From: Clostridia bacterium | GTDB taxonomy: Bacteria > Bacillota > Clostridia > Oscillospirales > CAG-272 | NCBI GenBank assembly: GCA_900763885.1 | Contig: CAAFLY010000005.1 | Coordinates: 1 to 5,074, forward strand | Direction of reading: 5' to 3' | Length of the DNA stretch: 5,074 nt | Shown: piece after piece, positions 1 through 5,015 of the stretch | How positions within the stretch are numbered: position 1 is the stretch's first letter | Layout of the letters: each line of letters opens with the position of its first letter | Translations under genes and position numbers: made by a program | The notes under the pieces: generated by a model | Databases searched by the model: none | What the model saw: the letters and a program-made list of their open reading frames with translations, nothing else | What the model was told of the DNA's origin: nothing

Positions 1-1
1 A

Positions 2-46
2 ATCTACAAGAGCGATGAGGTATTCCTCATTGAAGAAACCAAATAA
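2..46 (+). CDS. Possible C-terminal tail of an upstream gene (partial)
   Basis: Frame 2 reads in from the left edge as IYKSDEVFLIEETK and stops at TAA (44-46). The charged and hydrophobic mix looks like a normal protein C-terminus, and a + strand terminator at 250-283 would suit the end of a transcript entering from the left. Only 14 residues are visible, so no family can be named. A competing reading in frame 3 stays open to about position 116 but has an Arg/Lys/Ser-rich, unconvincing composition. The DNA of this segment also forms a small hairpin (ATGAGG 15-20 with CCTCAT 25-30). The roughly 200-base gap to the terminator is long for a simple 3' UTR. Confidence 0.3.
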   Translation: MYKSDEVFLIEETK

Positions 47-94
47 AGCGATCAAGACCCAACGTAGCTACCTTATAAAAAACAAAGGAAATCA

Positions 95-152
95 GCCGAC
101 TGCAAGTCATAAGTAGCCTGTACTGCAAGTACGTCGCCGCCGACTGCAAGTC
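95..152. repeat. Three iterated mini-hairpins sharing a GCA loop
   Basis: The core ACT-GCA-AGT occurs three times, starting at 99, 122 and 143 (spacing 23 and 21). Each core is self-complementary around a GCA loop. The pairs just outside the core differ but stay paired: G98-C108 in copy 1, GT 120-121 with AC 131-132 in copy 2, and G142-C152 in copy 3. Copies 1 and 3 share an exact 14-base direct repeat, GCCGACTGCAAGTC, at 95-108 and 139-152. Changed but still paired flanks suggest the folded shape matters, in RNA or as protein-binding sites on DNA. I recognise no known RNA family here. Confidence 0.6.
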
Positions 153-249
153 AAACAAGCCCATACCGCTGGGAGAGGGGGCTTCCCTTCAGGGCAATGC
201 GATTTGGTGTGATTCTCTTTTTGGAACCCGTTTTTCCGTTATTGTCTGC

Positions 250-283
250 AAAGGGCATGGTTTCACCGTGCCCTTTTTGTTTT
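250..283 (+). terminator. Rho-independent terminator
   Basis: An 11-bp stem (250-260 with 266-276, one G-T wobble) closes a 5-base TTTCA loop and runs into a T-rich tract (274-283, interrupted by one G). It is a textbook intrinsic terminator on the + strand. It ends whatever transcript enters from the left and insulates the lipoprotein promoter about 100 bases further on. Confidence 0.88.
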
Positions 284-308
284 GGGGACCGCTCCTTTTG
301 CGGTTCCT
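284..308. repeat. Second hairpin directly after the terminator
   Basis: GGGGACCGC (284-292) pairs with GCGGTTCCT (300-308) over 9 bp, including two G-T wobbles, around a 7-base loop. No T-run follows on either strand, so it is not itself a clear terminator. It could back up the upstream terminator, or it may be incidental. Confidence 0.5.
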
Positions 309-329
309 ATCTGTATCTGTAAAAAAATA

Positions 330-342
330 CACAAAATTTGTG
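330..342. promoter_or_regulatory. 13-bp palindrome, candidate operator for the lipoprotein gene
   Basis: CACAAAATTTGTG is a perfect palindrome with 6-bp arms around one central base. Its centre (336) lies about 75 bases upstream of the start point predicted from the promoter at 376-404, a distance suited to an activator. AT-rich palindromes can arise by chance, and no regulator gene is in view, so the role is inferred. Confidence 0.35.
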
Positions 343-375
343 CTTTTCGTTTTCAAAATATACGCAATTCTCCGC

Positions 376-404
376 TTGCAATTCCCGTAAAGTTGCGGTA
401 TACT
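376..404 (+). promoter_or_regulatory. Sigma-A-type promoter of the lipoprotein gene
   Basis: The -35 box TTGCAA (376-381, 4 of 6 consensus bases) and the -10 box TATACT (399-404, 5 of 6) are separated by exactly 17 bases. The predicted start is near 410-412, giving a leader of about 50 bases before the ATG at 463. The DNA upstream is rich in A and T runs, as an UP element would be. Confidence 0.75.
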
Positions 405-409
405 ATAGG

Positions 410-440
410 CCAAAGATAAACGACAAATGTCGCTCTTTGG
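410..440 (+). promoter_or_regulatory. Leader hairpin at the 5' end of the lipoprotein mRNA
   Basis: CCAAAG (410-415) pairs with CTTTGG (435-440), and inside it CGAC (421-424) pairs with GTCG (429-432). The structure would sit at the very 5' end of the predicted transcript, clear of the ribosome binding site at 448-453. This position fits an mRNA-stabilising 5' stem, or an operator overlapping the start point. The sequence GGTATAC occurs just before the stem (397-403, overlapping the -10 box) and again at its end (439-445), 42 bases apart, about four turns of DNA. Confidence 0.5.
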
Positions 441-447
441 TATACAG

Positions 448-453
448 AAAGGA
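448..453 (+). promoter_or_regulatory. Ribosome binding site of the lipoprotein gene
   Basis: AAAGGA lies 9 bases before the ATG at 463. It favours this start over the out-of-frame ATG at 453, which overlaps the site itself. Confidence 0.75.
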
Positions 454-462
454 TGAATATAT

Positions 463-1998
463 ATGCAAAAACGGATTGCGATACTCCTTGCCCTATTGCT
501 TGCGCTGGCTCCGGCAACGATGAGCTGCAGCAAGGAAGAGGAAACCAAGAAAACGGAGACCACCCCGGCCGCGGACACCTCCACGACTACGGACACGACG
601 GACACGGCAGGGGAAACGGAGGCGGATCCCTACGCGGGCTACGATTTCGGCGGTGCGACGCTGTCGATCTTCTCCTCCGCGGACTCCTATGACTCGACGA
701 ACGCGAACTTTCTGATCGCGGGCTCCGGCGAGATGAACGGGGAGATCGTGAACGACGCGGTATACAGCCGGAATCTGAAGGTAGAGGACGGCCTCAACGT
801 CAAGCTCGCCTACACGCCGGGTGAATGGACGTACAGCGACATTGGCGCGGGGATCGACCAGCTCATCATGGCAGGCGACCGGGTATACGATGTGATGATC
901 AACGATATGTTCCGGCTCGTGGAGGCGTCCATCAAGGGACAGCTGCACAACGTGGCAAAGACGGACAAGCTCGATCTGACCGCCTCGTACTGGTACACGG
1001 ACGCCATGGACGATCTGATGGTGGTACCGGGCGCGATGTATCTGATGCTGGGCGATTATTTCGCGGATTCTCTGGCGTCGGCGCACGTACTGTACTACAA
1101 CCGGGATCTGATTGAGAACAACTACGACGACGCGGACTATCTCCACAATCTGATCATGGACGGCAAATTCACGAAGGACGTGATGCTGTCGATCATGCAG
1201 GACTGCGCGGTGGATGTCAACGGCGACGGCAAGTGGGACCGCACGGATGTGCTCGGCTACATTGCGCCCGGCGCGTGGGGACCGATGATGCCGCTGGTGA
1301 CGGGTTTTGACGTGGAATATATCCAGCGCGACGAGTCGGGAGAGGTATCCTTTGACTTCAACAATGAGCATTCCGTGAAGGTACTGGAGGCGTGCAACGC
1401 GCTGTACCACAACGATCTGACGCTCCAGACCATGGGGGACGACGAGGACATTCAGGCGGTAACGCGCGATCTGATCGGTGCGGGGAACGCTGTATTCGCG
1501 GGATACCTGCGCTTATCCGACTTCGGCAACATGCGTGAATACGAGACGACGATCGGTCTGTCCCCGTATCCGAAGCTGGACGAGAGCCAGGCAAGCTACA
1601 TCTCCTCGCTGCACGACACGTCCGAGGTAGGCTCGGTGCTGCTGACCACGCCGGAATCGGATCTCGATTTTGTCTACACGTGTCTCGAATTCCTCGGCCG
1701 CGAATCGTCCGAGATGGTGATCCCGGTCTGGTTTGACGAGGCGTTGAAGGTGAAGTACTCCTCCGGTGAAGAGGACGCGCAGGTGCTGGACATCATCCGC
1801 TCCACGATCGATCACCCGTTCGCACTGGCATACCAGAGTGCCCTAAACGGCTATCCGCTGCCGGCATGCTTCCTCAACATGATCAGCGCGAACTCCAACA
1901 ATTTCGCTTCGAACTACCAGTCCACGAAGACCGCGGGAGAAACCGCTCTGGCGTCTGTGGTTGACGCGTTCAAAGCAAATCTCGCCGCCGGGAACTAA
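463..1998 (+). CDS. ABC-transporter extracellular solute-binding lipoprotein (family 1, sugar type)
   Basis: A 511-residue secreted lipoprotein, probably the substrate-capturing subunit of a carbohydrate ABC importer anchored on the outer face of the membrane. Residues 1-21 are a signal peptide (K3 R4, hydrophobic 5-18) ending in a TMSC lipobox with lipidated Cys22. The -3 Thr and -2 Met are less common than Leu-Ala. Residues 23-56 are a Thr/Glu/Asp-rich flexible linker. The folded part begins near YDFGG (60-64), a start often seen in clostridial proteins of this class. D251 to D262 (DVNGDGKWDRTD) is an EF-hand-like calcium loop with acidic or amide side chains at loop positions 1, 3, 5, 9 and 12. 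The start is set by the ribosome binding site at 448-453 and by the signal peptide. The gene has its own promoter, and no permease or ATPase is next to it, so it is an orphan binding protein here. The substrate cannot be read from the sequence; a sugar is inferred from the family and the GH3 neighbour. Confidence 0.88.
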   Translation: MQKRIAILLALLLALAPATMSCSKEEETKKTETTPAADTSTTTDTTDTAGETEADPYAGYDFGGATLSIFSSADSYDSTNANFLIAGSGEMNGEIVNDAVYSRNLKVEDGLNVKLAYTPGEWTYSDIGAGIDQLIMAGDRVYDVMINDMFRLVEASIKGQLHNVAKTDKLDLTASYWYTDAMDDLMVVPGAMYLMLGDYFADSLASAHVLYYNRDLIENNYDDADYLHNLIMDGKFTKDVMLSIMQDCAVDVNGDGKWDRTDVLGYIAPGAWGPMMPLVTGFDVEYIQRDESGEVSFDFNNEHSVKVLEACNALYHNDLTLQTMGDDEDIQAVTRDLIGAGNAVFAGYLRLSDFGNMREYETTIGLSPYPKLDESQASYISSLHDTSEVGSVLLTTPESDLDFVYTCLEFLGRESSEMVIPVWFDEALKVKYSSGEEDAQVLDIIRSTIDHPFALAYQSALNGYPLPACFLNMISANSNNFASNYQSTKTAGETALASVVDAFKANLAAGN

Positions 1999-2085
1999 GG
2001 AAACTCTGATTTAAGGTTATTTTTGCGATAAAAGCCCTTATATTTCAGCCTTTTATCGCAAAAATCCGATTGATTCAGAGCATCC
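1999..2085. mobile_element. Probable MITE (IS5-type ends) inserted at the lipoprotein stop codon
   Basis: This 87-bp non-coding element has imperfect terminal inverted repeats: GGAAACTCTGA on the left (1999-2009), and GGATGCTCTGA as the reverse complement of the right end, matching at 9 of 11 bases. Inside is a perfect 16-bp inverted repeat, ATTTTTGCGATAAAAG (2019-2034) with its complement at 2050-2065, around a 15-base loop. The element is flanked by CTAA on both sides (1995-1998 and 2086-2089), which fits the 4-bp YTAR target duplication known for the IS5 subgroup. Removing the element and one CTAA restores a continuous sequence in which the lipoprotein still ends at the same TAA. There is no transposase, so it would need one supplied in trans. 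The alternative is a native 3' hairpin; no T-run follows the stem on the + strand, which argues against a simple terminator. Confidence 0.62.
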
Positions 2086-2115
2086 CTAAAAAAGGCGCAC
2101 AAGGGAATACAATAT

Positions 2116-2156
2116 GCCGCAGCTTTGTCCGATGGGATGAGGCTGCGGCTGTTTTT
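2116..2156 (+). terminator. Terminator of the lipoprotein gene
   Basis: A perfect 8-bp GC-rich stem, GCCGCAGC (2116-2123) with GCTGCGGC (2142-2149), encloses an 18-base loop and is followed by TG and five T's (2152-2156). It acts on the + strand. The T-run overlaps the complement of the GH3 stop codon (2155-2157), so the two convergent genes share this segment. On the minus strand the same stem lies just past the GH3 stop but lacks a T-run directly after it. The long loop makes it weaker than the terminator at 250-283. Confidence 0.65.
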
Positions 2157-4743
2157 ATGGATGGATTTCGGCATTCGTCTGCTGCCGTTGGTCTGTGCGT
2201 TCGCCTCCCGCCCGTCTCCCGCGCAAATTGGCGAACCACACGGCGGCCTTTGCCAGGGGATACGGGAACGCGCGGCCGGACTCATAGGAGAGGGTGCGGG
2301 CGCAGTGGGAATCGAACATACGCTTCAGGAAGATCGCGCCCTTGATGTGGTTGTCGCGGCGGATACCGGGGGCCATATGGACGGCGCGCCGCAGCTTCAG
2401 GCGCATCCAGAGGGACGCCGCGCGGTAGAGGAATCGCCCCGTTCCCGTTTTCGGATATTCGCACAGGCGGGTTTCCATGGTGATCGGCAGCTCCGGCGGC
2501 TCCGGCGGGACAGGTCTGCCGAGCAGGGCGGCGAATGTCTCGTCGTCAATGGGCTTCGCGCCGCGCATTGCCTGATCCACCGCCGCGGGATAAGGACAGC
2601 GGAGCAACGAAGCGCCGGAGGTGACAGTCAGCGGGACGGACAGCCGGATGTCGGCACTGGAGGCGGCGATCTCGACGGTGTAGGTCCCGTTTTCAAGCGA
2701 CCACCCGCGATACAAAGTATCGCCGCGATGCAAAGTATCGCCGCGATCCCGAATATCGCCGTGAGTCTCCGTATCGCCGCACGTGCCGACGTTCCAGAAG
2801 GACAGCGCGGTCAGGGGAAAGGTCAGCGGGACGGATTGCTCCTCGCCCGGATCCAGGGTCACGCGGGCAAACGCGCGCAGCTCCCGTATGGGGCGGTATA
2901 CGACGGAATCCGCGGGATTTTTCACGTACAGCTGCACGATCTCCGTCCCGCGCCGGCTCCCCGTGTTCCGGATCCGCACCGCCGCCGTGACCATGCCGTC
3001 CGATTCCGTGACCCGCACGGCGCGATAGGCAAAGGTCGTGTACGACAATCCGAAGCCGAACGGGAACAGGGGCGCGACGCCGGCAGTCAGGGCGTACCGG
3101 TAGCCGACATAGACGCTCTCCTTATAAAGCTCCCGCGACCGGGTGCTGTAGCGCGCGCCGTAGGGAACGTCCCCGTATGCGCGGTACCACGTCGCCGCCA
3201 ATTTGCCGGAGGGATTGGCCTCGCCGAAGAGAAGGCGCGCAGCCGCTTCCCCGCCGCATTGCCCGGGCAGTCCCATCCACAAAATCGCGTTCGTGCGCTC
3301 CCAGAACGGCAGCTCCACCGGAGAACCGCCGGAAAGAAGGACGACGATCCGCTGTTCCGGCCGCTTATTCGCAAGGACCGTCTCCGCCAACGCCAGCTGA
3401 TCCGCCGGAAGCGCCATATCCGCCCGATCGCTGCCCTCCGTTTCCGTCAGATCGGTCAGCCCAAGGTAGAGTACGATCGTATCGGACCGCTCCGCCGCCT
3501 TCACCGCTTCCGCGCACAGCATGGCGGGATCCTCCGACGACAGCAGATTCTCGCTGTAGCCGCGCCGGTACGTGTACCGGATCCCACGCGCGTCCATGGC
3601 GTCCCGGTGGGTGACCAGTCCCGTCGGCGTGATCATGGAGCTGCCCGATCCCTGGTACCGCATCCCGGCAAAGAGCGCGCCGAGCACGCAAATCGCGGTG
3701 TCCGCCGTCCTGCAGCGCTCCGGAGACAGTGGCAGCGTGCCGTCATTCCGGAGCAGCACCGCGCATTGGACCGCCGCGTCCGCCGCCAGGGAAGCATGTG
3801 CCGCACGGCTCCATTTTGCGCCCGGATTTACCTCGTCCCGCACCGTTTCTGCGGGATTTGTGTCCGATTTTGCGCCGTTTTCGCCCGATTGGGTATATTT
3901 CCGTGCCGTCTCCGCGATCCTTGCCACAGAGCGCAATGCCGTTTCGCGGGTCAGGGTCCCGTTTCGCAAGGCGCAGCGGATGCTTCGGCGACCCTCATAG
4001 GTGTCTCCCGGCATTTCGAGATCCTCTCCGGCACGGCCCCCCGCCGCACGGTCGTATGTCCCGCCCCAGTCGCTCATGACCAGCCCGTCAAAGCCCCACG
4101 CGCCGCGCAGGATTTCCGTGATCAGCTCCCGATGCTCCGACGCGAACGTGCCGTTGACCCGGTTGTACGCCGTCATGACCGCGCCCGGCTTTCCCTCCCG
4201 CACCGCGATCTCGAACGGCTTCAGGTAGATTTCCCGCATGGCCCGCTCATCCACCACGGAATCGCCGACAAAGCGGAAATTCTCCTGATTGTTCAGCGCG
4301 AAATGCTTGACGCAGGCCGCTACCCCCGCCGATTCCACCCCGCGGATCAGTCCCGCCCCCATCTTTCCGGCAAGGAGCGGATCCTCACTGAAATACTCGA
4401 AATGCCTGCCGCAGAGGGGATTTCGCTGGATGTTCACGCCCGGTCCGAGGAGCATATGGACCCCGCAGCCGAGACATTCCTCTCCGATGGCACGCCCGAT
4501 TTGCGCGGCGAGCGCCGGATCCCAAGAGGACGCCATGCAGGACGCGGTCGGAAATGCCGTAGCCGGTGCGCTTCCGGTCACGCCGTTGTCTCTGCCGCCA
4601 TGCTGTTTGCGCAGTCCATGCGGACCGTCGGCCATGGAAAGCGCCGGGATCGATAAGCGGGGCAGGCTGTGGGTGTACATAAAATCGGTCCCCTGCAAAA
4701 GGCGTGCGATTTCTTTGTCAGTCGGGTGTGTTCTATCGTTCAT
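2155..4743 (-). CDS. Glycoside hydrolase family 3, beta-glucosidase type (clostridial BglB-like)
   Basis: An 862-residue enzyme expected to cut terminal beta-linked sugars from oligosaccharides in the cytoplasm; no signal peptide is visible. An (alpha/beta)8 barrel covers about residues 1-285, with ADGPHGLR (38-45), the LGPGVNIQRNP to FSEDP stretch (99-122), substrate-site K146-H147, and nucleophile D225 in VMSDWG. An alpha/beta sandwich (about 320-525) carries TETEGSDR, where E436 is the likely acid/base. PFGFGLSYT (561-569) leads into an FnIII-like domain (about 577-710). It has no PA14 insert. A tail of about 150 residues follows, longer than in classic BglB proteins of around 755 residues. 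The FnIII-like domain contains a four-copy GDT hexapeptide repeat (655-678). The frame stays open 74 codons further upstream, but that part crosses the promoter and the tRNA terminator; the ATG at 4743 with GGAG six bases before it is the real start. The exact substrate (glucoside, xyloside or other) is open. Confidence 0.93.
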   Translation of the reverse strand: MNDRTHPTDKEIARLLQGTDFMYTHSLPRLSIPALSMADGPHGLRKQHGGRDNGVTGSAPATAFPTASCMASSWDPALAAQIGRAIGEECLGCGVHMLLGPGVNIQRNPLCGRHFEYFSEDPLLAGKMGAGLIRGVESAGVAACVKHFALNNQENFRFVGDSVVDERAMREIYLKPFEIAVREGKPGAVMTAYNRVNGTFASEHRELITEILRGAWGFDGLVMSDWGGTYDRAAGGRAGEDLEMPGDTYEGRRSIRCALRNGTLTRETALRSVARIAETARKYTQSGENGAKSDTNPAETVRDEVNPGAKWSRAAHASLAADAAVQCAVLLRNDGTLPLSPERCRTADTAICVLGALFAGMRYQGSGSSMITPTGLVTHRDAMDARGIRYTYRRGYSENLLSSEDPAMLCAEAVKAAERSDTIVLYLGLTDLTETEGSDRADMALPADQLALAETVLANKRPEQRIVVLLSGGSPVELPFWERTNAILWMGLPGQCGGEAAARLLFGEANPSGKLAATWYRAYGDVPYGARYSTRSRELYKESVYVGYRYALTAGVAPLFPFGFGLSYTTFAYRAVRVTESDGMVTAAVRIRNTGSRRGTEIVQLYVKNPADSVVYRPIRELRAFARVTLDPGEEQSVPLTFPLTALSFWNVGTCGDTETHGDIRDRGDTLHRGDTLYRGWSLENGTYTVEIAASSADIRLSVPLTVTSGASLLRCPYPAAVDQAMRGAKPIDDETFAALLGRPVPPEPPELPITMETRLCEYPKTGTGRFLYRAASLWMRLKLRRAVHMAPGIRRDNHIKGAIFLKRMFDSHCARTLSYESGRAFPYPLAKAAVWFANLRGRRAGGERTDQRQQTNAEIHP
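2709..2780 (-). repeat. Four 18-bp tandem repeats inside the GH3 gene
   Basis: Four contiguous 18-bp units (2709-2726, 2727-2744, 2745-2762, 2763-2780) share the + strand pattern GAT..., then (G/A)TATCGCCG(C/T). The first two differ by one base and the last two are more diverged. On the coding strand they give in-frame hexapeptides CGDTET, HGDIRD, RGDTLH and RGDTLY (protein residues 655-678). In unit 1 the DNA is also a perfect dyad, GCGATAC-AAA-GTATCGC (2707-2723). The array sits where family members usually have a short loop between LSFW and the GTY strand of the FnIII-like domain. Confidence 0.85.
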
Positions 4744-4749
4744 ATGTGG

Positions 4750-4753
4750 CTCC
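4750..4753 (-). promoter_or_regulatory. Ribosome binding site that fixes the GH3 start
   Basis: On the minus strand GGAG stands 6 bases before the ATG at 4743. No comparable site precedes the in-frame upstream ATGs, so this decides the start. Confidence 0.75.
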
Positions 4754-4783
4754 GGGATTGGGAGAAATCTCTTTTTTGGCAAT

Positions 4784-4812
4784 AGTATAGCACAGTTTCC
4801 GCAAAAACGCAA
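4784..4812 (-). promoter_or_regulatory. Extended -10 promoter of the GH3 gene
   Basis: Reading the minus strand, TTGCGT (4812-4807) is a weak -35 box, followed by a 17-base spacer and the -10 box TATACT (4789-4784). TGC directly before the -10 box makes it an extended -10 element, which can make up for the poor -35. The predicted start is near 4777, giving a leader of about 34 bases. The -10 box is identical to that of the lipoprotein gene. Confidence 0.75.
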
Positions 4813-4841
4813 GTCGAAGCTGCCGCGGCCGCAGCTGCGAC
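4813..4841. promoter_or_regulatory. 29-bp imperfect palindrome abutting the GH3 -35 box, candidate operator
   Basis: Arms GTCG-A-AGCTGC (4813-4823) and GCAGCT-G-CGAC (4831-4841) match at 10 of 11 paired positions around a 7-base centre. The dyad ends at the base next to the -35 box, and its centre is about 50 bases upstream of the predicted start. That position suits a sugar-responsive activator or a repressor that blocks polymerase. The DNA is GC-rich with no T-run after it, so it is not a terminator. No equivalent palindrome precedes the lipoprotein gene. The regulator is unknown. Confidence 0.5.
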
Positions 4842-4964
4842 GGCATATACCGTATGACGACTTGTGCATTGGCCCCCCATATTTGCAGATCCGTCCCCGG
4901 GTGCCTGCGGGAATATCGTCATGGAAGGCATGTCGGAAGCGTGGGAAGGCGCGCGAAGGCAACA

Positions 4965-4996
4965 AAAAAGCACCTCAAGTGAATGAGATGCTTTTT
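4965..4996 (-). terminator. Terminator of the tRNA-Asn transcript (possibly bidirectional)
   Basis: On the minus strand AAAAAGCATCTCA pairs over 13 bp (one T-G wobble) with TGAGGTGCTTTTT around a 6-base TTCACT loop, ending in six T's (4969-4964). It starts about 20 bases after the tRNA 3' end. The arm at 4992-4996 also gives five T's on the + strand, so it could stop transcription both ways. It insulates the GH3 promoter from the tRNA. Confidence 0.88.
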
Positions 4997-5013
4997 AAGT
5001 CACTCTGTGACTT
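4997..5013 (-). repeat. 7-bp hairpin between the tRNA and its terminator
   Basis: AAGTCAC (4997-5003) and GTGACTT (5007-5013) form a perfect 7-bp stem with a 3-base loop. It lies two bases past the discriminator base of the tRNA and directly next to the terminator stem. It may guide 3' processing of the tRNA precursor or may be a remnant of an insertion; the sequence alone does not say. Confidence 0.55.
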
Positions 5014-5015
5014 CA

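Larger units (their letters stand above)
47..375. other. Non-coding, relatively AT-rich intergenic region with several hairpins
   Basis: No supported gene lies between the possible upstream tail and the lipoprotein promoter. The stretch is visibly more AT-rich than the coding parts and dense in inverted repeats: three GCA-loop hairpins (98-152), a stem joining AAGCCC (157-162) to GGGCTT (179-184), a terminator (250-283), a second hairpin (284-308) and a 13-bp palindrome (330-342). A 45-codon minus-strand reading frame (164 down to 27) has an ATG but no ribosome binding site and runs through the repeats, so I do not call it. The part before the terminator could be a structured 3' UTR, a small RNA or the decayed end of a mobile element; the sequence does not decide. 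Confidence 0.5.

Noticed and set aside
95..152. CRISPR array
   Set aside because: The repeats are 9-14 bases with 7-12 base gaps and internal dyads; both lengths are far from CRISPR repeats and spacers, and no cas gene is present.
27..164. 45-codon minus-strand frame through the hairpin array
   Set aside because: It has no ribosome binding site and the reading is built largely from the repeated hairpins. I saw no family feature, so it stays uncalled.
341..355. Catabolite-control (cre-like) site upstream of the lipoprotein gene
   Set aside because: The minus strand reads TGAAAACGAAAAGCA. The first half fits the cre pattern, but the second half fits only with one extra base, so it is too weak to call.
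189..605. Minus-strand frame overlapping the lipoprotein promoter and start
   Set aside because: It runs opposite the terminator, promoter and signal peptide of the lipoprotein gene and has no plausible protein character.
493..1410. Open frame of about 305 codons on the minus strand across the lipoprotein gene
   Set aside because: The translation is Arg/Val/His-rich with no recognisable motif and lies opposite a clear lipoprotein gene.
2125..4656. Long open frame on the + strand across the GH3 gene (about 840 codons)
   Set aside because: It is antisense to a GH3 gene with intact family motifs throughout. Its composition is Arg/Gly/Ala/Pro-rich and low in normal motifs, as expected from a GC-rich shadow frame, and no ribosome binding site or signal precedes it.
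4744..4965. N-terminal extension of the GH3 gene to an ATG at 4965
   Set aside because: The extension covers the promoter, the palindrome and the edge of the tRNA terminator. Its translation is Cys/Arg-rich and not GH3-like, and the ribosome binding site supports 4743.
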